The notes under the pieces: model-generated
Told to the model about the DNA's origin: nothing
Database searches by the model: none
Seen by the model: the letters and a program-made list of their open reading frames with translations, nothing else
Assembly (NCBI GenBank): GCA_002118135.1
Contig: BDIU01000446.1
Coordinates: 1-55,566, forward strand
Direction of reading: 5' to 3'
DNA from: Trebouxia sp. TZW2008
Lineage: Eukaryota > Chlorophyta > Trebouxiophyceae > Trebouxiales > Trebouxiaceae
DNA length: 55,566 nucleotides
Position numbers and translations under genes: made by a program
Part shown: piece after piece, positions 47,401-54,780 of the stretch
How the letters are laid out: the number at the start of each line of letters is the position of its first letter
Numbering within the stretch: position 1 is the stretch's first letter

Positions 47401-47652
47401 TTGAAGAAATGGCACAGCGCGTTCAAAAGTGTTTCGGACTGGAGCTATGTCAACTTTGACGCAGTGTGCGAGGCCACCTGCAAACTGGTACAGCTGGGCG
47501 TACTGGGGCATAGAAAGAAGCTGGGGGGTCACCAGACGCAAGTTGCGCTGACAGCACCTCTGCAAGATGTCAGGGATGCCTTGCGGAAAGCTCGCTTGGC
47601 TGAATTGAAGGAGGTAGCTTGGGTGTATGAAGCTGGCCCTCGGCTTGCATGA
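25060..47652 (+). CDS. ORC1: Origin recognition complex subunit 1 (ORC1), plant type, with giant linker
   Basis: ORC1 is the ATP-binding subunit of ORC, which marks replication origins and loads MCM with CDC6 in the nucleus. Supported exons, all in phase: 25060-25155, 25339-25527, 26110-26403, 26548-26787, 27135-27326, 27623-27868, 29724-29915, 30069-30209; then 32819-32905, 33331-33693, KEN exons (34479-35362), 36165-37280, 37493-37621, 37723-37776, 38349-38594, about 38856-40037; then 40675-40888, 42822-42997, 43368-43496, 44190-44299, 44823-44940, 45320-45461, 46582-46794, 47363-47652 (TGA). The N-terminal PHD-in-BAH and the C-terminal AAA+ plus winged helix match plant ORC1. The middle is a Gln/Ala-rich insert. 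Exons between 30.2 and 32.8 kb are unresolved. A CpG-rich stretch there leaves open that two genes are involved. About 2,200 codons, far above the usual 800 or so. Confidence 0.85.
26110..27326 (+). CDS. ORC1: ORC1 BAH domain with embedded PHD finger
   Basis: Three exons (26110-26403, 26548-26787, 27135-27326). SDAVYVKGVY opens the BAH domain. A PHD-like finger follows: CCAC, then IECFSCCEGFCQNC, then CRPC across the exon junction. The usual His of the C4HC3 pattern is Cys here (GFCQNC for GFHxxC). BAH resumes with GKAFAILWPYRSPRD, YNPREVLLGTEM and DDVFVC. Plant ORC1 has this order and uses it to read histone H3 marks; metazoan ORC1 has BAH without PHD. Exon 27623-27868 then leads out with an acidic stretch. 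Confidence 0.85.
28800..29580. repeat. Degenerate CTGT/CTGC tetranucleotide array in an ORC1 intron
   Basis: About 780 bp of imperfect (CTGT/CTGC/TGGC)n lies inside the 1.85-kb intron 27869-29723. It is the same sequence family as the much larger array at 48.7-51.3 kb. Long open frames rich in Cys, Leu and Pro on one strand, and Gln, Thr and Arg on the other, follow from the four-base period and are not genes. Confidence 0.85.
29724..30209 (+). CDS. ORC1: ORC1 exons 7-8, basic then Gln/Ser-rich
   Basis: Exon 29724-29915 (64 codons) opens VGKGRKRKQSEAGFKAK, a likely nuclear localisation signal, and continues Gln/Pro/Thr-rich. Exon 30069-30209 (47 codons) reads RMDYGLSPFSDEQPGSSS. Both are phase 0-0. 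They start the low-complexity linker after the BAH/PHD module. Confidence 0.7.
30492..30790 (+). other. Decaying or unresolved coding stretch after ORC1 exon 8
   Basis: After a good acceptor (CTTTGCAG) the frame reads SDIKSLGFDALQAVERRQRN and reaches TAG near 30567. The same frame then continues Gln-rich, interrupted only by further TAGs. Another frame ends KRPRIYRPAAQAG...YNMQH and TAA near 30784. It may be a skipped or pseudogenised exon, or the 3' end of a separate BAH/PHD gene. Confidence 0.3.
31450..32250. promoter_or_regulatory. CpG-rich island inside the ORC1 span
   Basis: CpG density here is like that of the promoter-type stretches at 2.6, 21 and 24.5 kb. Open stretches exist on both strands: minus 31783-31457 (with MVLDVDEQSWTAVAV) and plus to a donor at 32236 (SEDDCVNHPALSPG|GTAAGA). 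None has a clear start codon with matching splice sites. It could be an internal promoter, a boundary between two genes, or an inserted segment. Confidence 0.35.
32819..33693 (+). CDS. ORC1: ORC1 linker exons: basic helix and polyglutamine
   Basis: Exon 32819-32905 (29 codons) reads AAASQKRKQLVVNLERHAQL. Exon 33331-33693 (121 codons) begins AAVKATPKQPPTST and runs into a polyglutamine tract encoded by a (CAG)n run at about 33384-33416. Gln/Pro/Ala-rich sequence follows. Both exons are phase 0-0 with clean TGCAG acceptors. Confidence 0.65.
34479..35362 (+). repeat. ORC1: Four tandem 153-nt symmetric exons, each with a KEN motif
   Basis: The copies are 34479-34631, 34734-34886, 34972-35124 and 35210-35362. 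Each is exactly 153 nt, phase 0-0, preceded by TTGCTTAYAG or CTCACAG and, in copies 2-4, followed by CAG|GTAARG. Starts are 255, 238 and 238 bp apart. Each encodes KGI.CNIQLP, a Gly-Arg-Gln segment (altered in copy 3), then VSD.KENKD or ISDDKENRE. KEN followed by an acidic or basic residue is the APC/C-Cdh1 degron. Copy 1 has lost its donor (CAT|GCAAAG). Copies could be spliced in series or chosen one at a time without shifting the frame. Confidence 0.85.
36165..37280 (+). CDS. ORC1: ORC1 linker: 372-codon Gln/Pro/Ala-rich exon
   Basis: A single phase 0-0 exon between CTTCAG and CAG|GTAAGC. It is built of loose repeats such as QPLAQQ, SHQAA, SPQV and LPSQA, with Gln encoded by CAG or CAA throughout. 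It resembles a Gln-rich disordered transcription-factor-type region. The overlapping minus-strand frames are shadows. Confidence 0.7.
37493..37917 (+). repeat. ORC1: Three tandem copies of a short Gln-rich exon (approximately 145-bp period)
   Basis: Exon 37493-37621 ends QAAQMQLGALDRARG...QQLQQ|GTCAAC. A second copy (37723-37776) ends QLGAVYRERASSQQQLQQ|GTCAAG. A third at about 37838-37917 reads QAAHAWLEAFQI and ends CTACAGCAG|GTTGAG. The first two are phase 0-0. All three are followed by similar intron starts (RCATGCTTTTG). Confidence 0.65.
38349..40037 (+). CDS. ORC1: ORC1 linker exons: poly-Ala and poly-Gln regions
   Basis: Exon 38349-38594 (82 codons) has a GGY-SGG stretch, poly-Ala from a (GCT)n run, and two basic clusters (GHKRPC, GQKRSRS). 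The next exon runs to 40037 (GCACAG|GTAGAA). Its start may be 38856 (weak acceptor) or 39024 (CAATGCAG, strong); the sequence before 39024, DFHTALHLAMQ, looks coding. It holds a polyglutamine tract at about 39313-39432 and repeated units GSQEPACLP and GSQAPADLQMPD. Confidence 0.65.
40544..40888 (+). CDS. ORC1: ORC1 AAA+ entry exon, with a partial duplicate just upstream
   Basis: Exon 40675-40888 (phase 0 to 1) reads VKSKIGVTLEPDLFKFTADL, then ITEVPGETLRKLRSGQAKRI, corresponding to the ORC1 stretch before the P-loop where the family has L-P-C-R-x-x-E. It ends LPKS and splits an Asp codon with the Walker A exon. A diverged copy of its start, reading KSGFGVKLEADPDKFIAGLK, lies at 40544-40620 after CTGTAG. 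The segment SWLILPKS is repeated at 41026-41050. So this exon has been duplicated on both sides. Confidence 0.8.
41121..41290 (-). mobile_element. MITE, Tc1/mariner-pogo type, in ORC1 intron
   Basis: This 170-bp element is flanked by TA on both sides (41119-41120 and 41291-41292). It is alignable along its length, in reverse orientation, with the element at 53018-53191: TTGGTCACCA, GTCCTTACA..GAGTGTC and GTCACCAAGAAAGCTGTC are shared. It has no coding capacity. It sits in the intron between ORC1 exons 40675-40888 and 42822-42997. Confidence 0.65.
41604..41747 (-). mobile_element. Second, truncated copy of the same MITE family
   Basis: It starts after TA with CAGTGGTCTGTCTGCATAAC and shares AACTGCTTTGTTTACCAAGG, CACTACAGTCAGAATGCA and TTGTCCTCACATCAAGGTGT with the copy at 41121-41290. 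The right end is degraded, so the border is approximate. The two copies may partly reflect a tandem duplication of about 360 bp covering 40.86-41.75 kb. Confidence 0.5.
41788..42920 (+). repeat. ORC1: Tandem array of the ORC1 Walker A exon: seven good copies, two decayed
   Basis: Acceptor-start positions are 42181, 42291, 42392, 42502, 42602, 42712 and 42822, spaced 100-110 bp, plus decayed copies at 41788 and 41984. Each starts CATGCYTGCAG|AYCC and encodes DPGD..LAVSGRSGSGKTAT or a variant. Copies 1 and 6 would be 87-nt phase 1-1 cassettes if spliced at CAAA|GTGACG or CAAA|GTAATG. Copies 2 and 4 lack 9 nt in the P-loop; copy 2 also loses the Lys (GSGNI). Copies 2, 4 and 5 carry in-frame TAA. 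Only the last copy (42822-42997) continues into the complete exon. Confidence 0.9.
42822..44299 (+). CDS. ORC1: ORC1 AAA+ core: Walker A, Walker B and sensor-1 exons
   Basis: Exon 42822-42997 carries Walker A, SGRSGSGKTATIK. Exon 43368-43496 carries the Walker B position, CPKRLVIFIDNIQ. Exon 44190-44299 carries the sensor-1 strand, GKVAVIGVSQLPLP. All phases agree (1-0, 0-0, 0-2). Compared with ORC1 of other eukaryotes (IDELD at Walker B, an I-A-N-T-type sensor 1), the Walker B Glu is Asn and the sensor-1 Asn is Ser or Gln. ATP binding looks intact; hydrolysis may be changed. The intron 43497-44189 contains tandem repeats. Confidence 0.8.
43030..43400 (+). repeat. Tandem duplication upstream of the ORC1 Walker B exon
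   Basis: GGCAATTGAGCCAAGT occurs at 43197 and at the exon start (43367). The segment CAGCTT..CTTCCAGCAT.CRSTCAGTGCTGRTSATGCA occurs at about 43037 and 43214. The unit is about 170-175 bp and includes the acceptor region of exon 43368-43496. The upstream copy has no AG directly before GCAATTGAG, so it is probably dead. Confidence 0.55.
43550..43850. repeat. Degenerate approximately 60-bp intronic repeat
   Basis: Four or five related units contain GCCAATGCARGYGTAT, then GTGCAATGC or a variant, then GTAGAGACA.TGT, at about 43551, 43609, 43669, 43731 and 43795. It lies in the ORC1 intron 43497-44189. No coding role is apparent. Confidence 0.5.
43985..44265 (+). repeat. ORC1: Duplicated ORC1 sensor-1 exon, upstream copy decayed
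   Basis: Upstream copy at about 44042-44104: GTGGCTAAGGTGCCCCAATG and GTGCAAGAAAGGCAAGGTGG. The functional copy is 44190-44299. Both follow CTGCTGTTTGACATT (43989 and 44115). The upstream copy has GGGG where the acceptor AG should be, and diverges after ATTGGATCGTCTCAA. It retains the peptide QWCKKGKVAVIG, so loss of splicing is recent. Confidence 0.75.
44823..45461 (+). CDS. ORC1: ORC1 AAA+ lid exons
   Basis: Exon 44823-44940 reads VVFEDYSPKDMADIVKSRL, then KAFEFGTLMDLVFQ. This matches the ORC1 segment where the family has YT..QL..IL..RL followed by AFE. Exon 45320-45461 reads VQRCAPGDVRKLLLLCCKTL, the counterpart of SGDARRxLxICR (lid, sensor 2): GDVRK retains the Gly-Asp and the Arg. Phases 2-0 and 0-1 agree with their neighbours. 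Confidence 0.85.
45320..46386 (+). repeat. ORC1: Tandem array of the ORC1 sensor-2 exon: one full copy and five partial copies
   Basis: Full exon 45320-45461. Partial copies: 45523-45639, about 45715-45826, 45899-46015, about 46092-46191 and about 46267-46386, with a period of roughly 180 bp. Each has TGYTGCAAG..C...GGTACAG.MTGATSAC, CTCACCAGAGC.. and TTGAGCCAGGTCACAGG, then CAG|GT. The copies at 45523 and 45899 are open, exactly 117 nt and phase 1-1, so they could be inserted without a frameshift. The other three have shifted frames, lost phase or truncation. Confidence 0.85.
46582..47652 (+). CDS. ORC1: ORC1 C-terminal helical and winged-helix exons
   Basis: Exon 46582-46794 (phase 1-1) reads TSDVLAFMRCCQLAGKV, then YLAILRSLSKIDRRMLKIM, the helix pair after the lid. 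The last exon, 47363-47652, reads WKVQELAHYMDSLKKW, then NFDAVCEATCKLVQLGVL, VALTAPLQDVRDALRK, and ends in TGA. It matches the ORC1 winged-helix domain, where other species have a segment like F..V...C..L...RLLL followed by V..DDV..AL. The winged helix contacts DNA and neighbouring ORC subunits. Confidence 0.85.
46885..47395 (+). repeat. ORC1: Partial upstream duplicate of the last ORC1 exon
   Basis: GGGTGGAAAGTGCAGGAGCT occurs at 47108 and 47362, each after a TGCAG acceptor and in the same phase. The upstream copy runs about 11 codons, then AAGGCAGGCATATAT and TAA at about 47155-47157. The preceding intron segment is also duplicated (TTTTGTCATGG..CATTTGG at about 46900 against 47250). Use of the upstream copy would give ORC1 without its winged helix. 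Confidence 0.7.
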
Positions 47653-47699
47653 ACTGATTGGCGCCTGCAAATGAGGCAGGCATTTGACCTGTTGTTGGC

Positions 47700-48120
47700 C
47701 TGTACACTCGGAGAGGGCTCATGATAGTAAGACCTAAGAGTTAGCTGAACTGCAGTTTAGCCAGTTGTATTGCCTGTCAGAAAATGGAAGAGACCAAAGT
47801 ATCAAGACTTGACAATTAGCTGCACTGCAAGCCAGAGATGCTTTTTGTGAAAGAGGGTCTAGGTTGTAAGGCCTGCACATTAGTTGAACTGGAGTTGAGT
47901 CAGCGCGTTGCCTGTTTCATTGGAAGGTTGTCACGGTAGTAAGGCTTGCAAATTAGCTGAACTGCAGTTGAGCTAGGCGCATTGTGTGTGATAAACTGGA
48001 AGAAGGTCAAGGTAGTAGGGCTTGCAAATTAGCTGAATTGCAGTCGAACCAGGCGCATTGCCTGTGATGAATTGTCAGAGGGCCAAGGTAGTGAGGCCTG
48101 CAAGTTGGTAGAGTGGGTGC
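47700..48120. repeat. Minisatellite of approximately 70-bp units downstream of ORC1
   Basis: Five or six degenerate units of the form GGTAGTAAGGCTTGCAAATT, AGCTGAACTGCAGTTGAGCY, AGGCGCATTGCCTGTGAT, at about 47726, 47792, 47858, 47935, 48012 and 48085. They begin within 80 bp of the ORC1 stop codon. No open frame. Confidence 0.7.
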
Positions 48121-48710
48121 AGTCATTGGTGCCATGAACCCCAGTTTCAGGGCAGAAGCAGAGATTAGTTGAGCAGCGCCATCAGTGCAACATGCACAGT
48201 AGCCCATGCAATTCACTTGTTAGTCTTGTGTAGATTGCCTGAGATGCTTTGAGTTTGCCAGTTGTCGATCTGTGTTTACATTGTTGTAGCCGTTTGCATG
48301 ACGTGCCATTATGATGGTCTGCTGGCATTGAAGTTTCGTGTTTGACTTCAGCAGCCTTTTTAGGTTGTTTTGGCAGGATCTGCTGAACTCAAACTTGTCC
48401 TGTCAAAAGTGTAACAGCTAGTAAAATTGCAATGCACAGCCCTTACATTGTGTGCACAACTTTGACACAGGCTGTTCAGCATTGCTGGCAGGCAAGATAT
48501 CATCATAGCATTGCATGCTGACAACTTGCGTGGCCTATCTAGGCTACCTAAAGCTGCAAGAGTGCCTGACTCAAGACAATGAGCCTGCCCAGGTGTATAC
48601 ACTTGACCAGACCTTCTGCATGCTCAGCTTTTGCCAGTCACATCAGCTTGTCTGTGGGAGTAGATCACATAGCAACTCATTCCAGCTTTCAGGTCCGCCC
48701 TGACCACCCT
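48120..48710. other. Stretch with no supported gene
   Basis: Nothing recognisable on either strand: short frames only, no splice-supported exon, and no RNA gene signature that I can see. It lies between the minisatellite and the tetranucleotide array. Confidence 0.5.
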
Positions 48711-48745
48711 TGCGTGTCTGTCTGCCTGCCTGTTTGCCTGCCTGC

Positions 48746-48824
<79 letters not shown>

Positions 48825-49330
48825 TGTCAGCTTGTGTCTGCACTGGCTTGCCTGCCTGCCGGACTGCCTGCCTGTGTGCATATCTGTCTGTTTGTCTATC
48901 TGGCCAACTGCCAGCCTATCTGTCCTTCTGTCAGTCTGTGTCTGCCTGCCCACCTGCCTGCCTGTCTGCTTGTGTCTGTGAGTGTCTGTCAGCCTGTCTG
49001 TCTGCCTGTCTGTCTGCTTGCCTTTCTGTCGATTAGTCTGCGTCAATACTATGTGCCTGCCTCTTTCAGTGCCTGCCTGTTTGTCTGCCTGTTTGCCTGC
49101 CCGCATTGTTGGCTGCCTGCATGTCTTCCTGTCTCTCTCACTGCATGCCTGACTGATTTGGCTGAATGTTACTTTTCCCGCTGCATGTCTGCATTTGCTG
49201 CACTAGTCTGGTGCCTGCACTGTCTGCCTGTTTGCATGCGGGCCTGCCTGCCTGCCTGCCTTTCTGTCCATCTCTCTGGCTTTCTGTGTCTGTTCAACTG
49301 TCTGTTTCGCGTATCAGCATCTGTGTGTTT

Positions 49331-49389
<59 letters not shown>

Positions 49390-49856
49390 CTGTCTGTCCA
49401 TCAGTCTGTGTCTGCCTGTCTGCCTGCCTGCCTGCCTGCCTGGCTGTGTGTACGCTAGACTGTGTATGTTTCGGTTTCTGCATCCCCATGGGTGTCTGCC
49501 TGCCTGCCTGCCTGCCTGTCTGCCTGCTTGCCTTATGTCCATCTCTCTGGCTGTGTGTCTGTTCAACTGTCTGTTCGGCGTATCAGCATCTGTGTCTTTC
49601 TGCCTGCCTGCCTGCCTGCCTGGCTAGCTGTCTGTCCATCAGTCTGTGTCTGCCTGTCTGGATGGCTGTGTGTACGCCAGACTGTGTATGTTTCGGTTTC
49701 TGCATCTTCACATGTGTCTGCCTGCCTTTCTGCCTGCCTTGCTGGCTGTCTGTACTTCAGTCTGTATCTGCCTGTCTGTCTGTCTGTCTCTCTATTCGTC
49801 TGCTCTGCTAGCCATCTGCCTGCCTGCCAATCTATCTATTTGTCATTCTGTGTTTG

Positions 49857-49900
<44 letters not shown>

Positions 49901-50987
49901 CGCGGGCAGGCCTAGCTCTCTGTCTGTCTGTTAGTCTGCTAGCAACCTGCCTGCCTGCCAATCTGTCTGTTTGTCATTCTGTGTTCCTGCCTGGCTGTCT
50001 GTCTGTCAGTCTGTGTCTGCCTGCTTAGCTGTCTGTCTGGATGTCTGCGTCTGCCTGCTTGCCTGGGTGCATGGCTGTCAGTCTGTGTTTGCCTTGCTGC
50101 CTGCCAATCTGTCCGTTGCTCAGTTTGTGTTGTGTCTGCCTGCCAGCCTGCCTTCTGTGTCTGTGCCTGTTTGTCTGCCTGCCTGCCTGCCTGCCTGTCT
50201 GTCTGTTTGTCGAACTGAGACTGTGTCTGCCTGGCTTGCTTGCCTGCATGCTTGTCTGTCTGCCTGTCTGTGCTTATGTGTCTTTCCGTCTATCTGGTCA
50301 ACTGTCTGCCTGCCTGCATGTTTATCCGTCCGTCAGTCTATGTCCACCTGCCTGCATGCCTGCCTGTTGGTCCACACTGCAATGCCTGCCTGCCTGCCTA
50401 CCCTCCTGCACTGTCTGTGTGTCCGTCTCTCTGTATTTGCCTGCCTGCCTGTGTCTACTGGACCGCATGCCTGTCTATCTATTCTACGTCTGCCTGCCTG
50501 CTTGCCTTTTGGTCTGATTGTCTGTCAGTCTGTGTCTATGTGAGTATCTGTGCCTGTGTCTGGGTCTGTGTCTGCATCTTTCTGCCTGCCTGCTTGTCAG
50601 TCTGTGTCTGCCTGTCTGCCTGCCAGTCTGTCTGTTCATGAGTCACTTTCAACCTGTCTGCCTGCCTGCCTACCTTTCTGTCTGTCCGCCAGTGTATGTC
50701 TGTTCTTGTCTGCCTTCCCGCCTGCGTGGCTTTCTGTGCCTACCTACCTACCTGCCTGCCTGCCTTTCCGTCCAACAAACTGTATCTGCCAGGTAGGCGG
50801 GTGGGCAGGCAAGCAGACACAGCCTCACAGACAGACAAATAGGCAGGCAGGCAGGCACATAGAAACAGAAACGGACACAGGCTGGTGGACAGACAGGCAG
50901 GCATGCATGCACAAAGGCAGACAGTGCAGGCATGAAAACAGTGCAGCAAGTGCAATTAGGCAGGCAGACTGACCAAATTCGTCGTTT

Positions 50988-51025
<38 letters not shown>

Positions 51026-51099
51026 ACAGGCAGGCAGGCAGACATGCAGGCAGACAGGCAGACAGACAGACAGACAGACAGACAGACAGTCAGTCAGTC

Positions 51100-51184
<85 letters not shown>

Positions 51185-51340
51185 GGCAGGTAGGTAGGCA
51201 TATAGGCAGACACAGAGTACACACGGACTACTTCACACGCAGGCAGGCAGTCAAGCAGGCAGGCACAAACTGACGGACACACAGACAGTACAGACAGGCG
51301 GTGCAGTACAGTGTAGACTGATGGACAGGCAGGTAGGCAT
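48711..51340. repeat. 2.6-kb tetranucleotide array with strand reversal at about 50.79 kb
   Basis: From 48711 to about 50785 the plus strand is an imperfect (CTGC/CTGT)n. From about 50790 to 51340 it is (CAGG/CAGA)n, the reverse complement. Pure runs include CTGC at 48750-48820, 49333-49390 and 49855-49905, CAGG at 50990-51025 and CAGA at 51058-51185. The junction TGCCAGGTAGGCGGGTGGGC is the turning point. A long foldback of at least 500 bp per arm is possible. The open frames of up to 410 codons within it are artefacts of the repeat. Confidence 0.9.
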
Positions 51341-51718
51341 ATGACTAGCTCAATGAACACAGTTGCCCTAAAGTCCTTCAGCGCATCCCCTACAGCTGTT
51401 CATGTGCTGCTGGCTGTAGCAGTCCTTGACACTGCAGCATCTGCAAGTGGCAACACAGACTGCCCTGCCTCCTGTACCAAGCCAGATCTGCAAATTGATG
51501 AGCTCAGCATTTGCCACAGTCACACCAACTGTCAGGAAGTTGTGTGGGTTTACCCATCCCTGCCTCTTACCAAACCGCGCATGGCCTGCAGTGTGCAGGG
51601 CACCCTATACTGCCTTGCCCCACTAAATATGTTTGTCCATCCACACACTGACTATTTGCTGTCACTAAGCATTCCCAGGCTTATGCACTGGAATGACATT
51701 GTTTTGTCCCACTTTTAA
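51341..51718 (+). CDS. Hypothetical 125-codon open frame
   Basis: ATG-started, intron-free frame directly after the tetranucleotide array, starting MTSSMNTVALKSFSASPTAV. The segment VLLAVAVLDTAASASGN is mildly hydrophobic. It matches no family I recognise and has no splice support. It may be a chance frame or a fragment of an exon. Confidence 0.2.
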   Translation: MTSSMNTVALKSFSASPTAVHVLLAVAVLDTAASASGNTDCPASCTKPDLQIDELSICHSHTNCQEVVWVYPSLPLTKPRMACSVQGTLYCLAPLNMFVHPHTDYLLSLSIPRLMHWNDIVLSHF

Positions 51719-51795
51719 GCCTTGAATATCAGACGTCCCTACAAAGATCCTCAGAACAAGCCTGCCTGGCAAGACAGGGCTTGGGCCACACTCAC

Positions 51796-52332
51796 CTAGC
51801 ACATGTGCGGGAATGTGTTACCATTATTATCATGTTGAGCAAGCTCATCCCTCATGGCCATGTGCGCTAACTGTGCCAGCAATGGTGCATCCTGCACAAG
51901 CAAATGTATCACCACAAAAATGAGCTCTAGCAGCTCTCAGGATGAGCAGAGCAAAGTCACAAGCCAGACACAGCAATTTCTGACCAGCTTCTTGGTGGCA
52001 GTATTTCTCACCTTTACAAATTGGTGAAACACAATGATGCAACCATAACCAGCAAGAGCCTGCTTGGCAGCATCTGCAACTCTAAGGCTTCAAAAAGAAA
52101 TCTCCCATTGCCGGAAGGCAAAAACGCTAGCATGGCCAAACAAGTATTGCCAAACAAGATACTCAAAGCTTTGCTGTGTGTTACGTACCTGAAGGGACAA
52201 CATTCAGGCATTACACAGCGCTTTCTGACTTTTGCAGCGTCAACTCGCTCTTTGAGGAACTCATCTGCCTTCAAATCAGGCATGCCCTTCTTGTCCAATG
52301 CATCAGAGGCAACAATCTGCTTAAGATGCTGG
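51796..52332 (-). CDS. Unknown gene, 3' exons
   Basis: Three exons join in phase: 52332-52217, 52073-52012 and 51891-51796 (stop TAG). The sequence includes QHLKQIVASDALDKKGMPDL, DEFLKERVDAAKVRKR, AAKQALAGYGCIIVFHQFVK and LLAQLAHMAMRDELAQHDNN. It is mostly helical and charged, without a domain I recognise. The stop is directly followed by GTGAGT, so the true 3' end could be further on. The upstream exon at about 52675-52571 (ARRQHSEELQHLLRG, donor CCAG|GTACAG) is probably the same gene, with a missing exon between. Confidence 0.5.
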
Positions 52333-53017
52333 CTGCAAGTCAGGCCCTGCCACCATGTGAACAAGATCCTTGTGATGCCAATAGTAACGTGTGTTAGAGA
52401 CATCCAAATTGGTGGCATGAAAATCACACCTTTCTGTTGTACAAGAAGTGACCTTATTGTTCTGATGCGCAAAGAGGAAGAGTGACTCAGAATGTTTTTG
52501 TTTCACTTGTAGCGCTCACTACGTTTCACCAACACATTAGGGATGGTGTCATATGGTGTCTCTGTACCTGGCTTGTCACAGCCTGCGTGACTCCTCTCAG
52601 AAGATGCTGAAGCTCTTCACTATGTTGTCGCCTGGCCTCGCTCCTTGCCCAGAGTATGCTGCTGTGTTGGCAATACTAAAAACAATCAGAAAAAACTTTG
52701 CTAGATCTCGTTGAGTCACCTGCATCGTCATCCTGACATCCTCAACCATTGGACAGCTGATCTGGCGCAAGCAGATGCAACACAACATCTTGACTTGCTG
52801 CTTTGCATATAGCCCTGCAATCACACCAGGCTGCCTCTTTAGACAGAGGCTCCCGTTGTGGCGCCGAACGGCATAGACTTTTCTTTTCTTATGTTCCCCC
52901 TCCTGCACTCACAAGCCACAGCATGTTCAACACAGGCAAAAGAAGTACCCATGGATGTTTGCTTCGTGAAGGCAGATTTGACCTTGGGTTGGAACACATA
53001 CCATCATATGCAGACTA

Positions 53018-53191
53018 CAGTAACTTCTCTTCGTACGGACACTTGATGTAAGGACATTCACGATGTATGGACAATGCAAATGGTGACCAATCACTGCATT
53101 GTGGATGCCGTGGCATCTCTGAGTAATGACAACTCAACGTAAGGACAGCTTTCCTGGTAACCAAAGCAGTCAATACAAAGAGAAGTCACTT
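53018..53191 (+). mobile_element. 174-bp MITE with TA target-site duplication, pogo-like termini
   Basis: TA (53016-53017) and TA (53192-53193) flank the element. Its left end, CAGTAACTTCTCTTCGTA, is an imperfect inverted repeat of the right end (read inwards: AAGTGACTTCTCTTTGTA). Its first 55 or so bases align without gaps to the terminal repeat at 55506. TA duplications and CAG-type ends are characteristic of Tc1/mariner and pogo elements. Confidence 0.75.
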
Positions 53192-53488
53192 TATAAGCTT
53201 TGAGCAAGGAGAATGTGAATGTTAACTTGAGAAAGGGAGCAAAAGCCTGACTGGAGGTGCACAAAGCACCGTATAATGCCGTTTATCTGTTGCTAGCAGG
53301 GCGTCTCCCAGCAGCTGAGCAACAGTTGTGTCCTGCACAAGCCAATGCTAAGGGTGAGTCACGCTACATATTTCCTGTGCCCTTTGCAACCTGAAATGCA
53401 TCAGCTGTTGCAACTCCATAAGCAAAGCAAGTTTGAGGCCGTTTGCTTCCTTTCACTAATTTTTGTGTCTGGTTCTGGTGTCAAACCA

Positions 53489-54094
53489 TCACGCGGTTAA
53501 AGCCTGACGGTTGTCTGGCAAGCCGTCACTGCAGTACTGAAACCCTGCACTGCAAGACCACTCAGCAAAGGCTGTGCACACTTCCAAGCAAAGCAAGTCT
53601 GGGGTGAGGCAATCAACTTCTACAGGCATGGGCATAGGGCGCTGTGCTTTCTTTGACTTGGAACCTGGTCTGCAGCAGCTCCAAGCCTCTGGCGCCACAG
53701 AAGCAAAGGGACCACTTTTTTGCTTGACTGTCTGCAAGTGGTTTGTGATCACGGACTGTTGGTGAGTGTTGCTAGTCTCAAAATAGAGACAAGTCGGCTT
53801 GTGTTGTCAAGTTTGTAAGACGTGGGCTGGGCAAGAGCCTTTGAGGTCGTCGTGAGCACAGGCAAACGTTGAACAAAGCCGTGAAGGCTCCAGCTGGCCA
53901 GCATGTTGCCGTTAGAGGGACGCTTTTACTGACCGAGGGTGTAACTCAGGCTGCAGGCATGGCATTTCCAGAGCTACAGGCAGTGGCACAGTGGTGGCGC
54001 CAAGCTTACTCTGGTAGCAGGCTTGTGCATTGCTAGCTGCATGCGCAGCTGCCAATGCAGCTGCATTCAGAGCTGCATTTTGCCACATGACCAA
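53489..54094 (-). CDS. Unknown gene, two candidate exons
   Basis: Exon ending in TGA at 53489, starting about 53734 after CACTTGCAG, contains SGPFASVAPEAWSCCRPGSK and is Cys-rich (LLCLEVCTAFAEWSC). A second stretch at 54094-53912 reads MWQNAALNAAALAAAHAASN, Ala-rich and helical. No domain recognised. They might be 5' exons of the gene ending at 51796, with the TGA bypassed by splicing, or a separate gene. Confidence 0.3.
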
Positions 54095-54199
54095 AAACCC
54101 TACCTTGAGCTTGCGATCGATCCCATAACCCTGGCACTCTGACTGTTGCCAGCTCAGTATAACTTGTGCAATTTGACTGTAGTTAGTTGTTGCCTGTCA

Positions 54200-54770
54200 G
54201 TGGGCAAGGCTGCTGGCACAAAATGCTAAATGACTGAATGTGAGCTTCATGGCATGCCAGTGGTGTGGCGACAAACTTTTGTTGTGGTGGACGAGCTGTC
54301 AGCAACTTTGCCTGTATATGCATGCTGCTGACTGCACAGCATTGCATGCAGTTTGCTGGCAGCTGGTCCAATAATTGTGGCGCGCCGACAGGGGATCAAG
54401 GCACTTGTGCATAGTTTGACGGCTGCCGCCTCACTGCATGCAGCCTTTCGCATTGTTGCAGGCCTTTTCTTCTGCTGGATGTGCAGCTGTGGCCATCAAG
54501 CTGACATGCCTCTGCATGCAGCCCTTCCGTCGGAGGTTTGATTAGCGCCACCAGATCTTGGGAAGCTTTGCAAGTTAGACATCTCAGCACATGTCCATGG
54601 TCAGTGAACTGTGGTAGTCATGAGCTCCTGCTGTCTCTGCCTGTCCTTGAAGCCACATGCAAGGTGCAAGGCAGCACGCCATAGATGCAAGGTGCTCAAG
54701 CACGCGTGTAGGGCAGCCCTGATGCTGGCCTCAACAGCTGTCCTGATCTGCAGTTGATTGGCTCTACTTT
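54200..54770. other. Stretch with no supported gene
   Basis: Short overlapping frames on both strands and no convincing splice pairs. I see no RNA gene or repeat. Confidence 0.4.
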
Positions 54771-54780
54771 GCCTGCAGGG

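Noticed and set aside
48579..50972. Open frames of up to 410 codons rich in CLPACLPA or QAGRQAGR
   Set aside because: A four-base repeat without stops gives long open frames in several phases and both strands; composition follows the DNA repeat and no start or splice context supports them.
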